From the IMG/VR virus record IMGVR_UViG_3300017719_000044, positions 1 through 39,997 of that record: a DNA stretch of 39,997 nt, one strand, 5' to 3'. The DNA is from a virus. Shown piece after piece: positions 32,905 through 39,997 of this stretch. The notes under the pieces are model-generated. The model ran no database searches. It saw only the letters and a program-made list of their open reading frames with translations, and had not been told where the DNA came from. Each line of letters begins with the position of its first letter. Position 1 is the stretch's first letter. The translations under genes and the position numbers were made by a program.

Positions 32905-33074
32905 AGCTGGTATCCTTTCTAAAGGGGTTTCAATTTTGTGCGAGGTACGCCAGATAAAACGCGGAAATCACGTCGTCTTTCTTTTGTGCCTATAATGTTC
33001 GGTTTGATGGAGCCGTAGCGCCTGCCGTACGCGAGTAGTGTACGACAGGCTTGAAGGGTGTGTCGTCCCTATTT
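32905..33074 (-). other. Leader between scaffold and capsid genes with conserved motif and hairpin
   Basis: This is the longest gap in the virion operon. On the minus strand it begins with TAGGGACGACACACC just after the scaffold stop (GGGACGAC at 33069-33062), the same motif found in three other gaps of this operon. A hairpin follows (33020-33030 against 33040-33050, one mismatch, 9-base loop), with no T run. The hairpin may be a processing or stability element for capsid mRNA. ACATTATAGGCAC (about 32993-32980) has a -10-like look but no clear -35. Confidence 0.5.
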
Positions 33075-34148
33075 TTATCCTTTGCGTACGCGGCCTTGCT
33101 GCATCGCTCTGCTCATAGCCGATGCGCCCATACGCTGGATGTCACTTGGACCAGTTTGGTTGGTTTGGCTAACCGCTGGCCCACGGTTTGGAGCCTGCAT
33201 GAATGCTTGGCGTCGCTGCTGTACTTCCTGCAAACGTGCAAGCTCTGGCCCGTTCTTTGCGTTCTTAAAGTCTTGCATGACTTTATTGGTCAAAGCTTTA
33301 TCAGCAAAGTCTTCTGCCGTGTAGCCGCGTTCACCCGCAAATGTCATGAACAACTTGGCGTCGTCGTCTGGTAACCCGTTAGCTTGCTGTGCAGCATCTA
33401 GGTTATTTGAGATTGCTTGACGAACAGTACCAGCGCGGTCCATCCCAGCTTGTTTAGCAGCTTCTACGCTTTGGGAAGCATTGCCCTGACTGGCCTGCAA
33501 TACCTTTTGCATCGCAGCCATTTGAGCCTTCATCTGGGTTTCCATACGCTCCATGCGATCCATGCCCTCACGATATCCTGGGGGTAGAGTAATCGCATTT
33601 TCGTCTTCGTATTTTTTTAGCTCGTTTGACATCTGGTCTTTCCAAGCCGCATTGCCGTTTTGTGGCTGCGCGGGTTGTGCTGTACCTGCTGGCTGTGGGT
33701 TCTGTGAGCGACCCATCTTCGCGTTCTTCGTCATGGCTTGAGCTGCTGCGCCCATGAACTTAGCAACTTGGTCTGGTGTGGCGTTGCCTGCCTTCATCAT
33801 CTTTTCAGCAAGTTCCATGACAGGCTTCATCTGCGCCTGCTTGTAGTTTAGATCACGGTAACGCTCGAATGTTCCAGCGATTTGCTGCTGTGTTAGCTCT
33901 CGGTCTCCATCGCCCATCTTCACCTTATAAACCACTGGGTCTTGAGAAGACTTGTCACCCTCTGTTTTAGGTGAGCCAGCCGCAGAAGCTTTTTCTTGCG
34001 CAGTTGTCGGAGCTTCAGCGGGTTTAGGTTTAGGTGCAGGTGCTTGCGCTTGTGGCGCAGGTGCGGGTGCTTGTGGGGCGGGGGCTTGTGCGCCCATTTT
34101 CTTTGCCGCGATACGTGCGACTTGGTCCATATCTTGTGGGTTTGCCAT
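33075..34148 (-). CDS. Scaffold-like protein (357 aa)
   Basis: Residues 18-60 are a Pro/Ala/Gln-rich tract (APAPQAQAPAPKPKPAEAPT). The domain VVYKVKMGDGDRELTQQQIA with FERYRDLNYKQAQMKPVMEL follows, then Gln/Ala/Met-rich coiled coil (RMERMETQMKAQMAAMQKVL), ending in basic GRVRKG. Disordered, helical, charged proteins directly before the capsid gene are typically scaffolds, and a basic C-terminus often binds the capsid. The ATG overlaps the previous stop (TAATG) with AAAGGA upstream. Confidence 0.75.
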   Translation of the reverse strand: MANPQDMDQVARIAAKKMGAQAPAPQAPAPAPQAQAPAPKPKPAEAPTTAQEKASAAGSPKTEGDKSSQDPVVYKVKMGDGDRELTQQQIAGTFERYRDLNYKQAQMKPVMELAEKMMKAGNATPDQVAKFMGAAAQAMTKNAKMGRSQNPQPAGTAQPAQPQNGNAAWKDQMSNELKKYEDENAITLPPGYREGMDRMERMETQMKAQMAAMQKVLQASQGNASQSVEAAKQAGMDRAGTVRQAISNNLDAAQQANGLPDDDAKLFMTFAGERGYTAEDFADKALTNKVMQDFKNAKNGPELARLQEVQQRRQAFMQAPNRGPAVSQTNQTGPSDIQRMGASAMSRAMQQGRVRKG

Positions 34149-34429
34149 TAGTCAGTCCTTTCATTTCGGCCTTGGCGGAAATCTGTTGTTTCATCCAGTG
34201 ATAAATCGCCTTCCAATTTGTGGATAAGGCGAGTGGGTAAGTTTAACATTTGTTCAGCAGCCCATATTGCACCTCGGTTGAAGTCCATCTCTTGCTGGGA
34301 CATCTCCTTGGAGCGAGCCATCTGAAGGGCGAGTTGTAGTATCTCGTCCTTCATAATTTCGTTTACTTCTGCCCAGCCATTGCTTTCGGATAGGGCTATA
34401 AGGTTTTTGATTTTGGTTTTGACATTCAT
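34148..34429 (-). CDS. Small helical protein before the scaffold gene (93 aa)
   Basis: An all-helical protein (LIALSESNGWAEVNEIMKDE; MARSKEMSQQEMDFNRGAIW; AAEQMLNLPTRLIHKLEGDL). The NRGAIWAAEQMLNLP segment is similar to unnamed head-region proteins of other marine phages. It is coupled to the scaffold gene by a one-base overlap, so a head-assembly role is likely but unproven. Confidence 0.6.
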   Translation of the reverse strand: MNVKTKIKNLIALSESNGWAEVNEIMKDEILQLALQMARSKEMSQQEMDFNRGAIWAAEQMLNLPTRLIHKLEGDLSLDETTDFRQGRNERTD

Positions 34430-34443
34430 CTTGAGGGTTCGAT

Positions 34444-34515
34444 TTACTTCTTCTTAATTGGCTTGCCTGCCATTACGGGTGAGCAGCCTTTTTTCTTCAG
34501 AGTATTCTTTGCCAT
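34444..34515 (-). CDS. Tiny lysine-rich protein (23 aa)
   Basis: It reads MAKNTLKKKGCSPVMAGKPI followed by three lysines and a stop. Its ATG overlaps the stop of the preceding basic-protein gene (CATTA on the plus strand). Nine of 23 residues are Lys. It resembles the 'MAGKPIKKKG' opening of other small phage proteins. It is one of six small Lys-rich genes in a row, which supports it being real despite its length. Confidence 0.5.
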   Translation of the reverse strand: MAKNTLKKKGCSPVMAGKPIKKK

Positions 34516-34721
34516 TACTTCTTTCCTTTCCACGAAATACGCTTAGAGCTTTTCTTCTTCTTCGCCGCACTTGTGCATTGAGCCTTTGTGGGACGACATG
34601 CTGGGTATGATTTACGTTTCTCACCCTTTTGTCGTCCGCATGGTTTACCTGTCTTGCAGTCAATCCAACCCTTGCCGCCGTTCTTGGAAAACCATTCCCG
34701 TAAGCTATTTTCTTTTGCCAC
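34515..34721 (-). CDS. Basic protein with KGWxDCKTGKPCGRxxGEKR motif (68 aa)
   Basis: The sequence LREWFSKNGGKGWIDCKTGK, PCGRQKGEKRKSYPACRPTK is a pattern I know from unnamed structural-region proteins of marine myo- and podoviruses. Four cysteines could bind a metal or form disulphides, and the tail is Lys/Ser-rich. It overlaps the upstream gene by 17 bases. High charge suggests nucleic-acid or capsid-lining contact; this is inference. Confidence 0.7.
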   Translation of the reverse strand: MAKENSLREWFSKNGGKGWIDCKTGKPCGRQKGEKRKSYPACRPTKAQCTSAAKKKKSSKRISWKGKK

Positions 34722-34875
34722 TGGACTTCTTCTTCTTGCTAGAGTTACCCCAGTTAGCAGCCCCTACCTTTCGGCATTTTGCGACAGCACCACTTGCGTA
34801 CGCGCTTGGCCAAACCTTGTAACGAGCCTTTACCTTCTTAGCGCAAGCGTCGAGTTTCTTTTTCTTGGCGGGCAT
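34705..34875 (-). CDS. Basic protein of the KVKARYKVWPSAYASG type (56 aa)
   Basis: It starts MPAKKKKLDACAKKVKARYK, followed by VWPSAYASGAVAKCRKVG, a motif widespread in unnamed small proteins of marine phages and some giant viruses (DUF5872-like). The gene is too short for most gene finders. AAGGATAGACC precedes ATG 34875. It contains two Cys and ends in a Lys/Ser tail. It is probably packaged with or bound to DNA, by charge only. Confidence 0.7.
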   Translation of the reverse strand: MPAKKKKLDACAKKVKARYKVWPSAYASGAVAKCRKVGAANWGNSSKKKKSSGKRK

Positions 34876-34878
34876 GGT

Positions 34879-34971
34879 CTATCCTTGCGTACACGGGCAG
34901 TCCTTGTGCTGCATGTTCCCAGACTGCGTCTTCTTGCCGAGCTTTTTGACTTCCTTGGATGTTTTAGCCAT
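34879..34971 (-). CDS. Tiny basic protein (30 aa)
   Basis: It reads MAKTSKEVKKLGKKTQSGNM with QHKDCPCTQG at the end. The ATG shares its A with the stop of the previous gene (TGATG), and the next gene begins 3 bases after its stop. The CPC motif might bind metal. No family is recognised. It is supported by coupling and by likeness in composition to its neighbours. Confidence 0.5.
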   Translation of the reverse strand: MAKTSKEVKKLGKKTQSGNMQHKDCPCTQG

Positions 34972-35090
34972 CAATACTTCTTCTTGGCTGGCTTCTTGGC
35001 AACTTTCTTGCCTGTCTTCTTTGCGTACTCTGCTGCTTTCTTCTTGCCTGCTGTTGTGTACGGAAACTTTTTCTTACCTACTGTTGGCAT
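34971..35090 (-). CDS. Small lysine-rich protein MPTVGKKKFPYTTAGKK (39 aa)
   Basis: About 41 percent of residues are Lys (16 of 39). The opening MPTVGKKKFPYTTAGKKKAA is a pattern I know from small proteins near structural genes of marine phages. Its repeated AKKTGKK-like tail resembles histone-H1-type tails. ATG 35090 lies behind AGGAGAAGAACT; a longer frame to 35231 overlaps the upstream gene and is not supported. DNA compaction in the capsid is a possible role. Confidence 0.65.
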   Translation of the reverse strand: MPTVGKKKFPYTTAGKKKAAEYAKKTGKKVAKKPAKKKY

Positions 35091-35100
35091 AGTTCTTCTC

Positions 35101-35361
35101 CTAGCAATTCCACGCTCTGCGTGACCAATAGTTTGCTGACATCTTGCTGCTCTTGCCTTTGATGCCACCGCTGCGTGCGCAGTAAGATTTCTTGCGGGAA
35201 GGTTGATCTTTCTTGATGGACATCTTGGCATCCCCGAAGCGAATGACCTTCTCCTTGCCGCCCTCGCAGGCTTTCACAACGAACTTCTTCCCGCCGCTTT
35301 TCTGGCGGCGGGGTTTGTTGCATGGCATCTTAGCCTTATCTACACGCTTGGCCTTCGCCAT
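35101..35361 (-). CDS. Basic protein with VIRFGDAKMSIKKDQPSRKKSY motif (86 aa)
   Basis: The segment KEKVIRFGDAKMSIKKDQPS, RKKSYCARSGG and the end SANYWSRRAWNC match the common 'V.FGD..M.IKK..P.R+KSF.AR...C......A+YWSC+.W' pattern of small phage proteins. In the common form several Cys coordinate a metal; here CxARSGG lacks the usual HNC. Head or packaged-protein roles have been guessed for the family, but I know of no proven function. It is coupled by overlap to the chaperone-like gene upstream. Confidence 0.7.
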   Translation of the reverse strand: MAKAKRVDKAKMPCNKPRRQKSGGKKFVVKACEGGKEKVIRFGDAKMSIKKDQPSRKKSYCARSGGIKGKSSKMSANYWSRRAWNC

Positions 35362-35660
35362 TAGCTTGGCTCGTCAGGCCAAGTAATAGTCTCACCGTCA
35401 GGCCAGTTTTCGTCAGCCGTTGGAAGATTGCGAAGTGCGCTTCGGTAAGTTGCCCACGCCGCCTTTTGGTCAGAAGACAAAGGGCTGTCGGCTGCTTGCG
35501 TCCAGTCGCAACTGGCAAGTCGAGCATCGCGTAGCATTCGCGATGCTTTAGCTTGTTCTGCTGGCAAAGCATCAGATATTTGCTTTTGAATAGCAGAGTT
35601 TTCTGCTTCTTCCGCTGCTGTCATTTCGCGGTAAACACCGCCTTTATATATGCTGCCCAT
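35361..35660 (-). CDS. Tail-fibre assembly chaperone-like protein (99 aa)
   Basis: After a helical charged half (MTAAEEAENSAIQKQISDAL), the C-terminal part reads RDARLASCDWTQAADSPLSS, DQKAAWATYRSALRNLPTAD. This is the 'R+.RL..sDWTql.D.pl....+..w..YR.aLR.lp' signature of phage tail assembly chaperones (Phage_tail_APC type). It lies right after the adhesin genes, where fibre chaperones usually are. It would assist folding or trimerisation of the adhesins encoded at 35664-38822. Confidence 0.78.
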   Translation of the reverse strand: MGSIYKGGVYREMTAAEEAENSAIQKQISDALPAEQAKASRMLRDARLASCDWTQAADSPLSSDQKAAWATYRSALRNLPTADENWPDGETITWPDEPS

Positions 35661-35663
35661 AAC

Positions 35664-36560
35664 TTAACCCTCTTCCATTTGCACTTCGACAACGAGCCTG
35701 CCGTGGTTGAAATCACCTGATGAAGAATAAAAACGGAAGCCGCCTTCCATCGCCGCTGGGGATTGTGAAGAGCTGTAGTTGTGCCATCCCCCAAGCTCGA
35801 CATTGGGATAGGTATGAGTTGAGTGTTGGTACATTATTGAATAATGGCAGCCGCCACCTCTGTCCTCTTCATTAGAAGAGCCTTCGCGCCAAGGAACAAA
35901 CATAATTTGGCCCGTAATACCACATCCACGGGAACTACCTGGGCTAGCTATTGAGTTGTTATATATTGGGAATTTCATGTCGCCTGCGTTGCCATTATTA
36001 TCGTAGCCTTCCATGTTATTGCTGTCGTATCTGCCGCGATAACTGCCGCCATAGTAGCCGTTAGTAATAGAGGTGTTAGTGCTATTTAGCCCCCAGATTC
36101 TAACATACATGTCACCCGAAGCGGCGACTTCGTACATCGACAATTTGACACCAGCAATTTTTTCGTAGGTGATGTCCGAGTTTATGCTTGCCCAAGTAAT
36201 GTCGTGAGTATTTGTTGCTGAAAGAGTTTTGAAGTCGTACGTTTTTGAGTACGTTGAGCTATTTGGCGTGGGCGCTGAAACGTATTCAAGAGCGGTTGCT
36301 CCAGTGTTGACCGCAAGCTGCTGACCAGCCGAACCTATCGTGGCTGGTAGGGCATTAGGGTTGAACTGTAGCTGCCCAGAGCCGTCAGTGGTTATGGGCT
36401 TGTTCGCACTCCCATCTGCGGCTGGTAGCTTTAATGGAGAGTACGCAAGCGTACCACTTCCGTTTGTGACAAGAGGCGCGTTAACGTCTCCGTCAGTCGA
36501 GGGCAAGGTAAATGTCGTACCCCCGTTTTTTTGTATTTGATCTACTACGATCTTACTCAT
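35664..36560 (-). CDS. Tail adhesin with collagen-like repeat stalk (298 aa)
   Basis: The N-terminal 90 residues contain repeats of LPxxDGxxxxPLxTNGSGxL (PSTDGDVNAPLVTNGSGTLA; PAADGSANKPITTDGSGQLQ), typical of phage fibre attachment regions after SKIVVDQIQKNGGTTFTLP. The C-terminal 190 residues are a beta-rich, Gly/Tyr/Asn/Ser-rich domain that may bind the receptor (YYGGSYRGRYDSNNMEGYDN). The following gene is the assembly chaperone. It resembles in layout the next adhesin upstream, so the two may be alternative or paired receptor binders. Confidence 0.7.
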   Translation of the reverse strand: MSKIVVDQIQKNGGTTFTLPSTDGDVNAPLVTNGSGTLAYSPLKLPAADGSANKPITTDGSGQLQFNPNALPATIGSAGQQLAVNTGATALEYVSAPTPNSSTYSKTYDFKTLSATNTHDITWASINSDITYEKIAGVKLSMYEVAASGDMYVRIWGLNSTNTSITNGYYGGSYRGRYDSNNMEGYDNNGNAGDMKFPIYNNSIASPGSSRGCGITGQIMFVPWREGSSNEEDRGGGCHYSIMYQHSTHTYPNVELGGWHNYSSSQSPAAMEGGFRFYSSSGDFNHGRLVVEVQMEEG

Positions 36561-36589
36561 TTTCTCATCCTTTCAAACGAGTGGGGGGG

Positions 36590-37252
36590 TTAATTCGAGT
36601 TGCGGCGTTTTGTGCCGTATAGCGTGAAGATGGTGTCTGCATTGTTGTCGGAATGGAAATTCCCAGAAGGCAATTTAAGATAAACCCCATTGCAAACGTT
36701 GCCGCTATTGAACTTTGAATGAAAACGTCCTTCACCAGAACGCTGCTGGTAGCCGCCCTCTAAGCCAATATGCATGACATAGTCGCCTGACATGCTTCTG
36801 TTGAGGGGCGCGTCGCTCGACGGGTGAGGCACATGAAAATTAAACTCAATAACTTTGAACGAGCCATCATTATATGCATCATCAAATTGATTGTTCATGT
36901 TGTTTGTATACATTTCACCAGACGTGTTAGAGTTCTCGAAGCTTGTCCCGCTCCTACCCTGATTAGTCCAACTTTGTGCTGTTATTCGGCTCGCATCCTG
37001 CATCGCACCAAAATAGAGGAAGCTATTATTTGTCGAAATCTTTAGACGCTGGCAGCGGAGGTGGAAGCTCTCGTACTGCTCTGTATCGAGATTGGGAAAT
37101 TCTGCTAAGTTTGAGCCACCAGAGTCGAAAACAATCTCTTGCAGCTTTCTTCTGGTGAAAAAAGTATTCTCAATATCGTCAAGAGTTAGCCCTGCTGCTG
37201 CTGCTGCTGATGCGCCGCCACCCGACGAGTTTGTTCTTAGAGTTCTTCCCAT
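36590..37252 (-). CDS. Tail adhesin or fibre-tip protein (220 aa)
   Basis: ATG 37252 lies one base after the previous stop and begins MGRTLRTNSSGGGASAAAAA, a flexible linker, then LTLDDIENTFFTRRKLQEIV. The rest is a beta-rich domain (YESFHLRCQRLKISTNNSFL; GDYVMHIGLEGGYQQRSGEG; FNSGNVCNGVYLKLPSGNFH) with a lectin-like feel. The short repeat-free N-terminus suggests it binds another fibre protein. A frame extending to 37378 overlaps the upstream gene and is not used. Function is inferred from position in the adhesin cluster. Confidence 0.62.
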   Translation of the reverse strand: MGRTLRTNSSGGGASAAAAAGLTLDDIENTFFTRRKLQEIVFDSGGSNLAEFPNLDTEQYESFHLRCQRLKISTNNSFLYFGAMQDASRITAQSWTNQGRSGTSFENSNTSGEMYTNNMNNQFDDAYNDGSFKVIEFNFHVPHPSSDAPLNRSMSGDYVMHIGLEGGYQQRSGEGRFHSKFNSGNVCNGVYLKLPSGNFHSDNNADTIFTLYGTKRRNSN

Positions 37253-37253
37253 G

Positions 37254-38822
37254 CTAGACCTCCACGAACGTAACGGTTGAGTAGATGGATGTAGAGGCGT
37301 CTTGGTTTTCAAGGTACAAGCTGTCGCCGATGTCCAAGACCAACCCGTTGCGCTCGAATGTACCGACGCCAAGCCCATTTTCTAAGAGACCGGCTTGAGG
37401 GATTGAGGAAAAGCCAGTATTGATTTCAAAAACTTTGTTTGCATTCTGCGAACCCGCGATCATAAAGCGAGTTGCTTGCTTATCATTATCCGAACCAAGA
37501 GCTATTGGCTCATCAACCCCCATATATTCCGCTGCTGTTTTCCAGTTAATTAAGTCTGAAGAGTACAGGCCGTCGCCCAAGTTGTTGCCTGTGAAGCAAA
37601 CCCAAAGTGATGCACCAATTCTCATCGGCTGCGTCGTCTTCTGTGTAAGGTCGTGGGTTGCCGCCTCTTTTGTACAGACGCTATCGAACCTTATAATAGA
37701 GTCTCCAGAATAGAAAACGTCATCGTGGGCGAACGACCAGATACCCTTTTTCTCCGTCGCAGTACCTTGCATGTTTAGGTAATACCTGTCGGTGGTCGGG
37801 TTGTACTTAATCCAACTACAAAGGTAGCCACCCTCAACGTTAGTGCCCAGCCGAGCATGATAGACCTGTCCATAGTTGATAAGGTCATTAGCACTTTGGT
37901 TTGTGCTTGCGTCTTTGGCGTTCAAAATGTTGCTCGCTCCAGCGACATATGAAGCGTTGGCTCTCCAATGGCGAGCAGAGATAAGGCTTATTCGCCAATT
38001 GAAGTCGGCATTAGCGTTCGTGGCAACCCCAGTTGCAAAAACGCCGCCGTCACATTGCCAGCTTAAAGAAAGGCCATCGTCATAATAGCCTTGATTGGTG
38101 TCCCAGTCATCATTACTTGTGACGCTTCTAGCGTAAAAGAAGCTGTCAGAAGTACGGTTTTGAGTGCTTCTACCTAAATTGCTGAGGTTATAAAAATGAC
38201 CCGCAGACATGTAGCCATTACTTTGTACGCCCATATATACGTCAGTCCAAACGTCACAAAGTGTGGCACGGTTGCCGTAACTTAGAGCGACGCCGTCCAA
38301 ATAGGTCGTACCAGAAGTGGCGTAAGAATTTTGCAGCCAGTCTCCAAAAAATGACTTGTCTGCCGCCAAGTCTCCATGGAAGTAAATATCGTTACTTTGC
38401 GGATTAATAGCGCCGTAAGCAGTTTCTTTGTTGTAGGCAGCAGGGTTGTCGAAAAAGTAGGGATCATAGCAAGAATACCTCATTCCCGCACTATTGGTTA
38501 TGCGGCTGAAGCTTACCCCATTATAGGTCATTTGGTTCTTGTCACTGCCAACATACATGCCGAGTGAAGAAGATCCCACAGGGTCGCCCATAAGATCAAA
38601 GTCGCCTGTTGCCCACGTTATGTTTTGTGGCAACGTATGCGTAATTGAATTAAAGTTGAGCGGGCGGTTGGGGTCTTGGTCAATAACTATTGAGCATTTT
38701 GGGTTTGTTGTGTTGTCTGCGCTAATTGCATTGATAGCCACAACAACAGGAGAGCCTGTTGTGTTTGTGAAGATTTTCTGTGCTTTACCTGCATCAATAG
38801 TCGTACTTGATCTACCAGCCAT
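37254..38822 (-). CDS. Tail-associated receptor-binding-type protein (522 aa)
   Basis: The protein starts AGRSSTTIDAGKAQKIFTNT, followed by a small beta domain (SPVVVAINAISADNTTNPKC), and then a long aromatic-, Asn- and Ser-rich body (SCYDPYFFDNPAAYNKETAY; GYYDDGLSLSWQCDGGVFAT; GLYSSDLINWKTAAEYMGVD). The latter recalls beta-propeller or sialidase-like folds with SSDLxNW-type Asp-box-like turns. It may bind or cut surface glycans. ATG 38822 follows AGGAGAATATAA. The domain assignment is tentative. Confidence 0.6.
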   Translation of the reverse strand: MAGRSSTTIDAGKAQKIFTNTTGSPVVVAINAISADNTTNPKCSIVIDQDPNRPLNFNSITHTLPQNITWATGDFDLMGDPVGSSSLGMYVGSDKNQMTYNGVSFSRITNSAGMRYSCYDPYFFDNPAAYNKETAYGAINPQSNDIYFHGDLAADKSFFGDWLQNSYATSGTTYLDGVALSYGNRATLCDVWTDVYMGVQSNGYMSAGHFYNLSNLGRSTQNRTSDSFFYARSVTSNDDWDTNQGYYDDGLSLSWQCDGGVFATGVATNANADFNWRISLISARHWRANASYVAGASNILNAKDASTNQSANDLINYGQVYHARLGTNVEGGYLCSWIKYNPTTDRYYLNMQGTATEKKGIWSFAHDDVFYSGDSIIRFDSVCTKEAATHDLTQKTTQPMRIGASLWVCFTGNNLGDGLYSSDLINWKTAAEYMGVDEPIALGSDNDKQATRFMIAGSQNANKVFEINTGFSSIPQAGLLENGLGVGTFERNGLVLDIGDSLYLENQDASTSIYSTVTFVEV

Positions 38823-38832
38823 TTATATTCTC

Positions 38833-39997
38833 CTAGTTGTCGCCAAAGTAGACCACTCGGCCTGTTGACTGATACTTGTCTGCCGCCGCCGATCCAGAAT
38901 CTCCGAACGCGTGAAGAACCATTCCAGAAGGAACAGTGATCGTTGCCCCGTCGCCAACATAGCCGATGGCATATGTGACGTGGTTGCCGAGAACTGTGTC
39001 GGTTTCAAAGTAACTGTAGTGGGTGTCTATTGATGTCGCCTCGGAAACATAAAGCGTGGCGTCTGGCGAGATACCTTGATACGTGCCTACAATCGTTGTT
39101 TCGTTTGGGATGATCTCTGTGGTCTTCCACATGTAATCAGAAGCAGTCGCATCTGGGACTGCGTACGCGGCGGCTGTGCCGCCCGCACCTCCGCCACCAG
39201 AAGAACCAGTGTACGCAATGAAGCCCATCCCCGAATGAGCTTGGCAGTATGCGTACAGCATCGGAGCGTCTTGCTCCAACCGTACCTCGGTGTACGCACC
39301 CGCTTGGCCTGCCGTACCCACGACAGTAATTCCCGTCGTATAGCTTGTGCCTGCTGGCGTTGCGTGTGTGCCGTCAGCAGTTTCCGAGAAACGGATTTGG
39401 TGGCCTGCGTTTGATGGGTGGGATTGATCGAATTTATATTTGACTGACGGGACAATGTACGCCTTCTTAACTGTTCCGTCTAAAGCATACTTGTTGCCAG
39501 ATGTTGTGCTTTGAACGGTAACATCAATGGCGAAATCATCCAGCAAAATTGCGCCAGTCGCATCGAATACAGCATCGACCCAGCTCGTCCCGTTGTAAAG
39601 ACGAAGTGCGCCTGCAACTGTATTGAAGTAAAAGGCTCCTACTTGTACGCCTGACGTGCTGGGGTGGGAGCTATGTGCGCCCTTGAATATGGCGTCGATC
39701 TCGTTCTTACGCGTCGTGGTCGTGGTCGCGTGCCCGCTCGCTGTTGTGGCAGAGCTTGATGCGCTTGACGCGCTTGATGCCGAAGCCGAGGCTGAGTTGG
39801 CTGCATTGATGGCCGACGTCGATGCTGCACTGGCAGAACTGGCCGCAGCAGTCGCAGAGGTGGACGCGCTTGTGGAGGAAGACGCCGCGTTTGTCTCGCT
39901 TGTAGATGCGTTCGTTTCACTCGCAGCTGCGTTAGTGGCAGAGGTCGCCGCGTTCGTTTCTGATGTCGCGGCAGCGGAAGAGGAAGACTGGGCCGAC
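38833..39997 (-). CDS. Tail fibre protein, 5' end beyond the window (at least 388 aa)
   Basis: The frame is open from the right edge. The visible N-terminal part is Ala/Ser/Thr/Asn heptads (SETNA, STSAT, SASSASSASSA), a triple-helical stalk as in T7-like fibres. TRKNEIDAIFKGAHSSHPST and GVQVGAFYFNTVAGALRLYN-GTSW, the fibre module, follow. Then come beta domains (YKFDQSHPSNAGHQIRFSET; EVRLEQDAPMLYAYCQAHSG), a copper-/cupredoxin-like 'CQAHSGMG' motif seen in many marine phage fibres, and a C-terminal tip (ITVPSGMVLHAFGDSGSAAA). It heads the adhesin cluster. The true start cannot be seen; a TTG at 39546 is not the start. Confidence 0.75.
   Translation of the reverse strand, partial: SAQSSSSAAATSETNAATSATNAAASETNASTSETNAASSSTSASTSATAAASSASAASTSAINAANSASASASSASSASSSATTASGHATTTTTRKNEIDAIFKGAHSSHPSTSGVQVGAFYFNTVAGALRLYNGTSWVDAVFDATGAILLDDFAIDVTVQSTTSGNKYALDGTVKKAYIVPSVKYKFDQSHPSNAGHQIRFSETADGTHATPAGTSYTTGITVVGTAGQAGAYTEVRLEQDAPMLYAYCQAHSGMGFIAYTGSSGGGGAGGTAAAYAVPDATASDYMWKTTEIIPNETTIVGTYQGISPDATLYVSEATSIDTHYSYFETDTVLGNHVTYAIGYVGDGATITVPSGMVLHAFGDSGSAAADKYQSTGRVVYFGDN

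Noticed and set aside
18753-33069. T7-type phage promoters based on the (T)A(A/T)(T/A)RGGGACGA motif
   Set aside because: The conserved block is only about 8-11 bases, without the longer upstream recognition sequence of T7-like promoters, and no phage RNA polymerase gene is visible.

Overview
The window is one continuous stretch of a tailed double-stranded DNA phage genome. Almost every open frame is phage-like, and there are no rRNA genes, tRNA genes or host metabolic islands. The head-tail set looks like a short-tailed (podovirus-type) virion: a scaffold-like protein, a DUF5309/SU10-type major capsid protein, a P22 gp4-like adaptor, a gp10-like propeller hub, several fibre proteins and very large putative ejection proteins. 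I infer a marine, probably alphaproteobacterial (roseobacter-like) host from the flavour of the small proteins and the mid-range base composition; nothing in the sequence proves it. No terminase, portal, integrase, family A/B DNA polymerase or phage RNA polymerase is visible. Terminase and portal probably lie beyond the right edge, and transcription presumably uses the host polymerase.

Layout. (1) 1-3825, leftward: a winged-helix protein, an embedded spanin pair, a T7-lysozyme-like amidase, two PD-(D/E)XK nucleases, a holin-like membrane protein and an HTH/zinc-ribbon protein. (2) 3826-4210: a non-coding region with leftward promoters sharing one dyad motif, a strong rightward promoter, phased AAGCGA repeats, a 12-bp inverted repeat, AT-rich direct repeats and a candidate rightward small RNA with a perfect terminator. 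It looks like an origin plus control region. (3) 4211-6347, leftward: a primase-polymerase/helicase and a small Cro-like HTH protein. (4) 6348-6428: a divergent promoter/operator. (5) 6429-9607, rightward: an early recombination operon (unknown protein, Sak4-like ATPase, DUF669-like SSB, Cas4/YqaJ-like exonuclease, three small genes). (6) 9604-39997, leftward: the virion operon, read from the right as fibres and adhesins, tiny lysine-rich proteins, scaffold, capsid, adaptor, hub, fibre, a calcium-motif/acyltransferase-like cluster, ejection proteins and a roughly 3000-residue polyvalent protein.

How it fits together. The HTH protein probably balances the divergent transcripts at about 6371-6384 and may also act at 3840-3853 and 4090-4103. 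The primase-helicase, ATPase, SSB and nucleases form a recombination-dependent replication set that relies on the host polymerase. The virion operon ends in giant proteins likely ejected with the DNA. The most notable items are the HlyC-like acyltransferase relative between proteins with calcium-binding motifs (25396-27775), the candidate anti-Shine-Dalgarno small RNA (4113-4212), and a genome-wide excess of the 7-mer TGCGTAC/GTACGCA in all reading frames and in the origin-like region.
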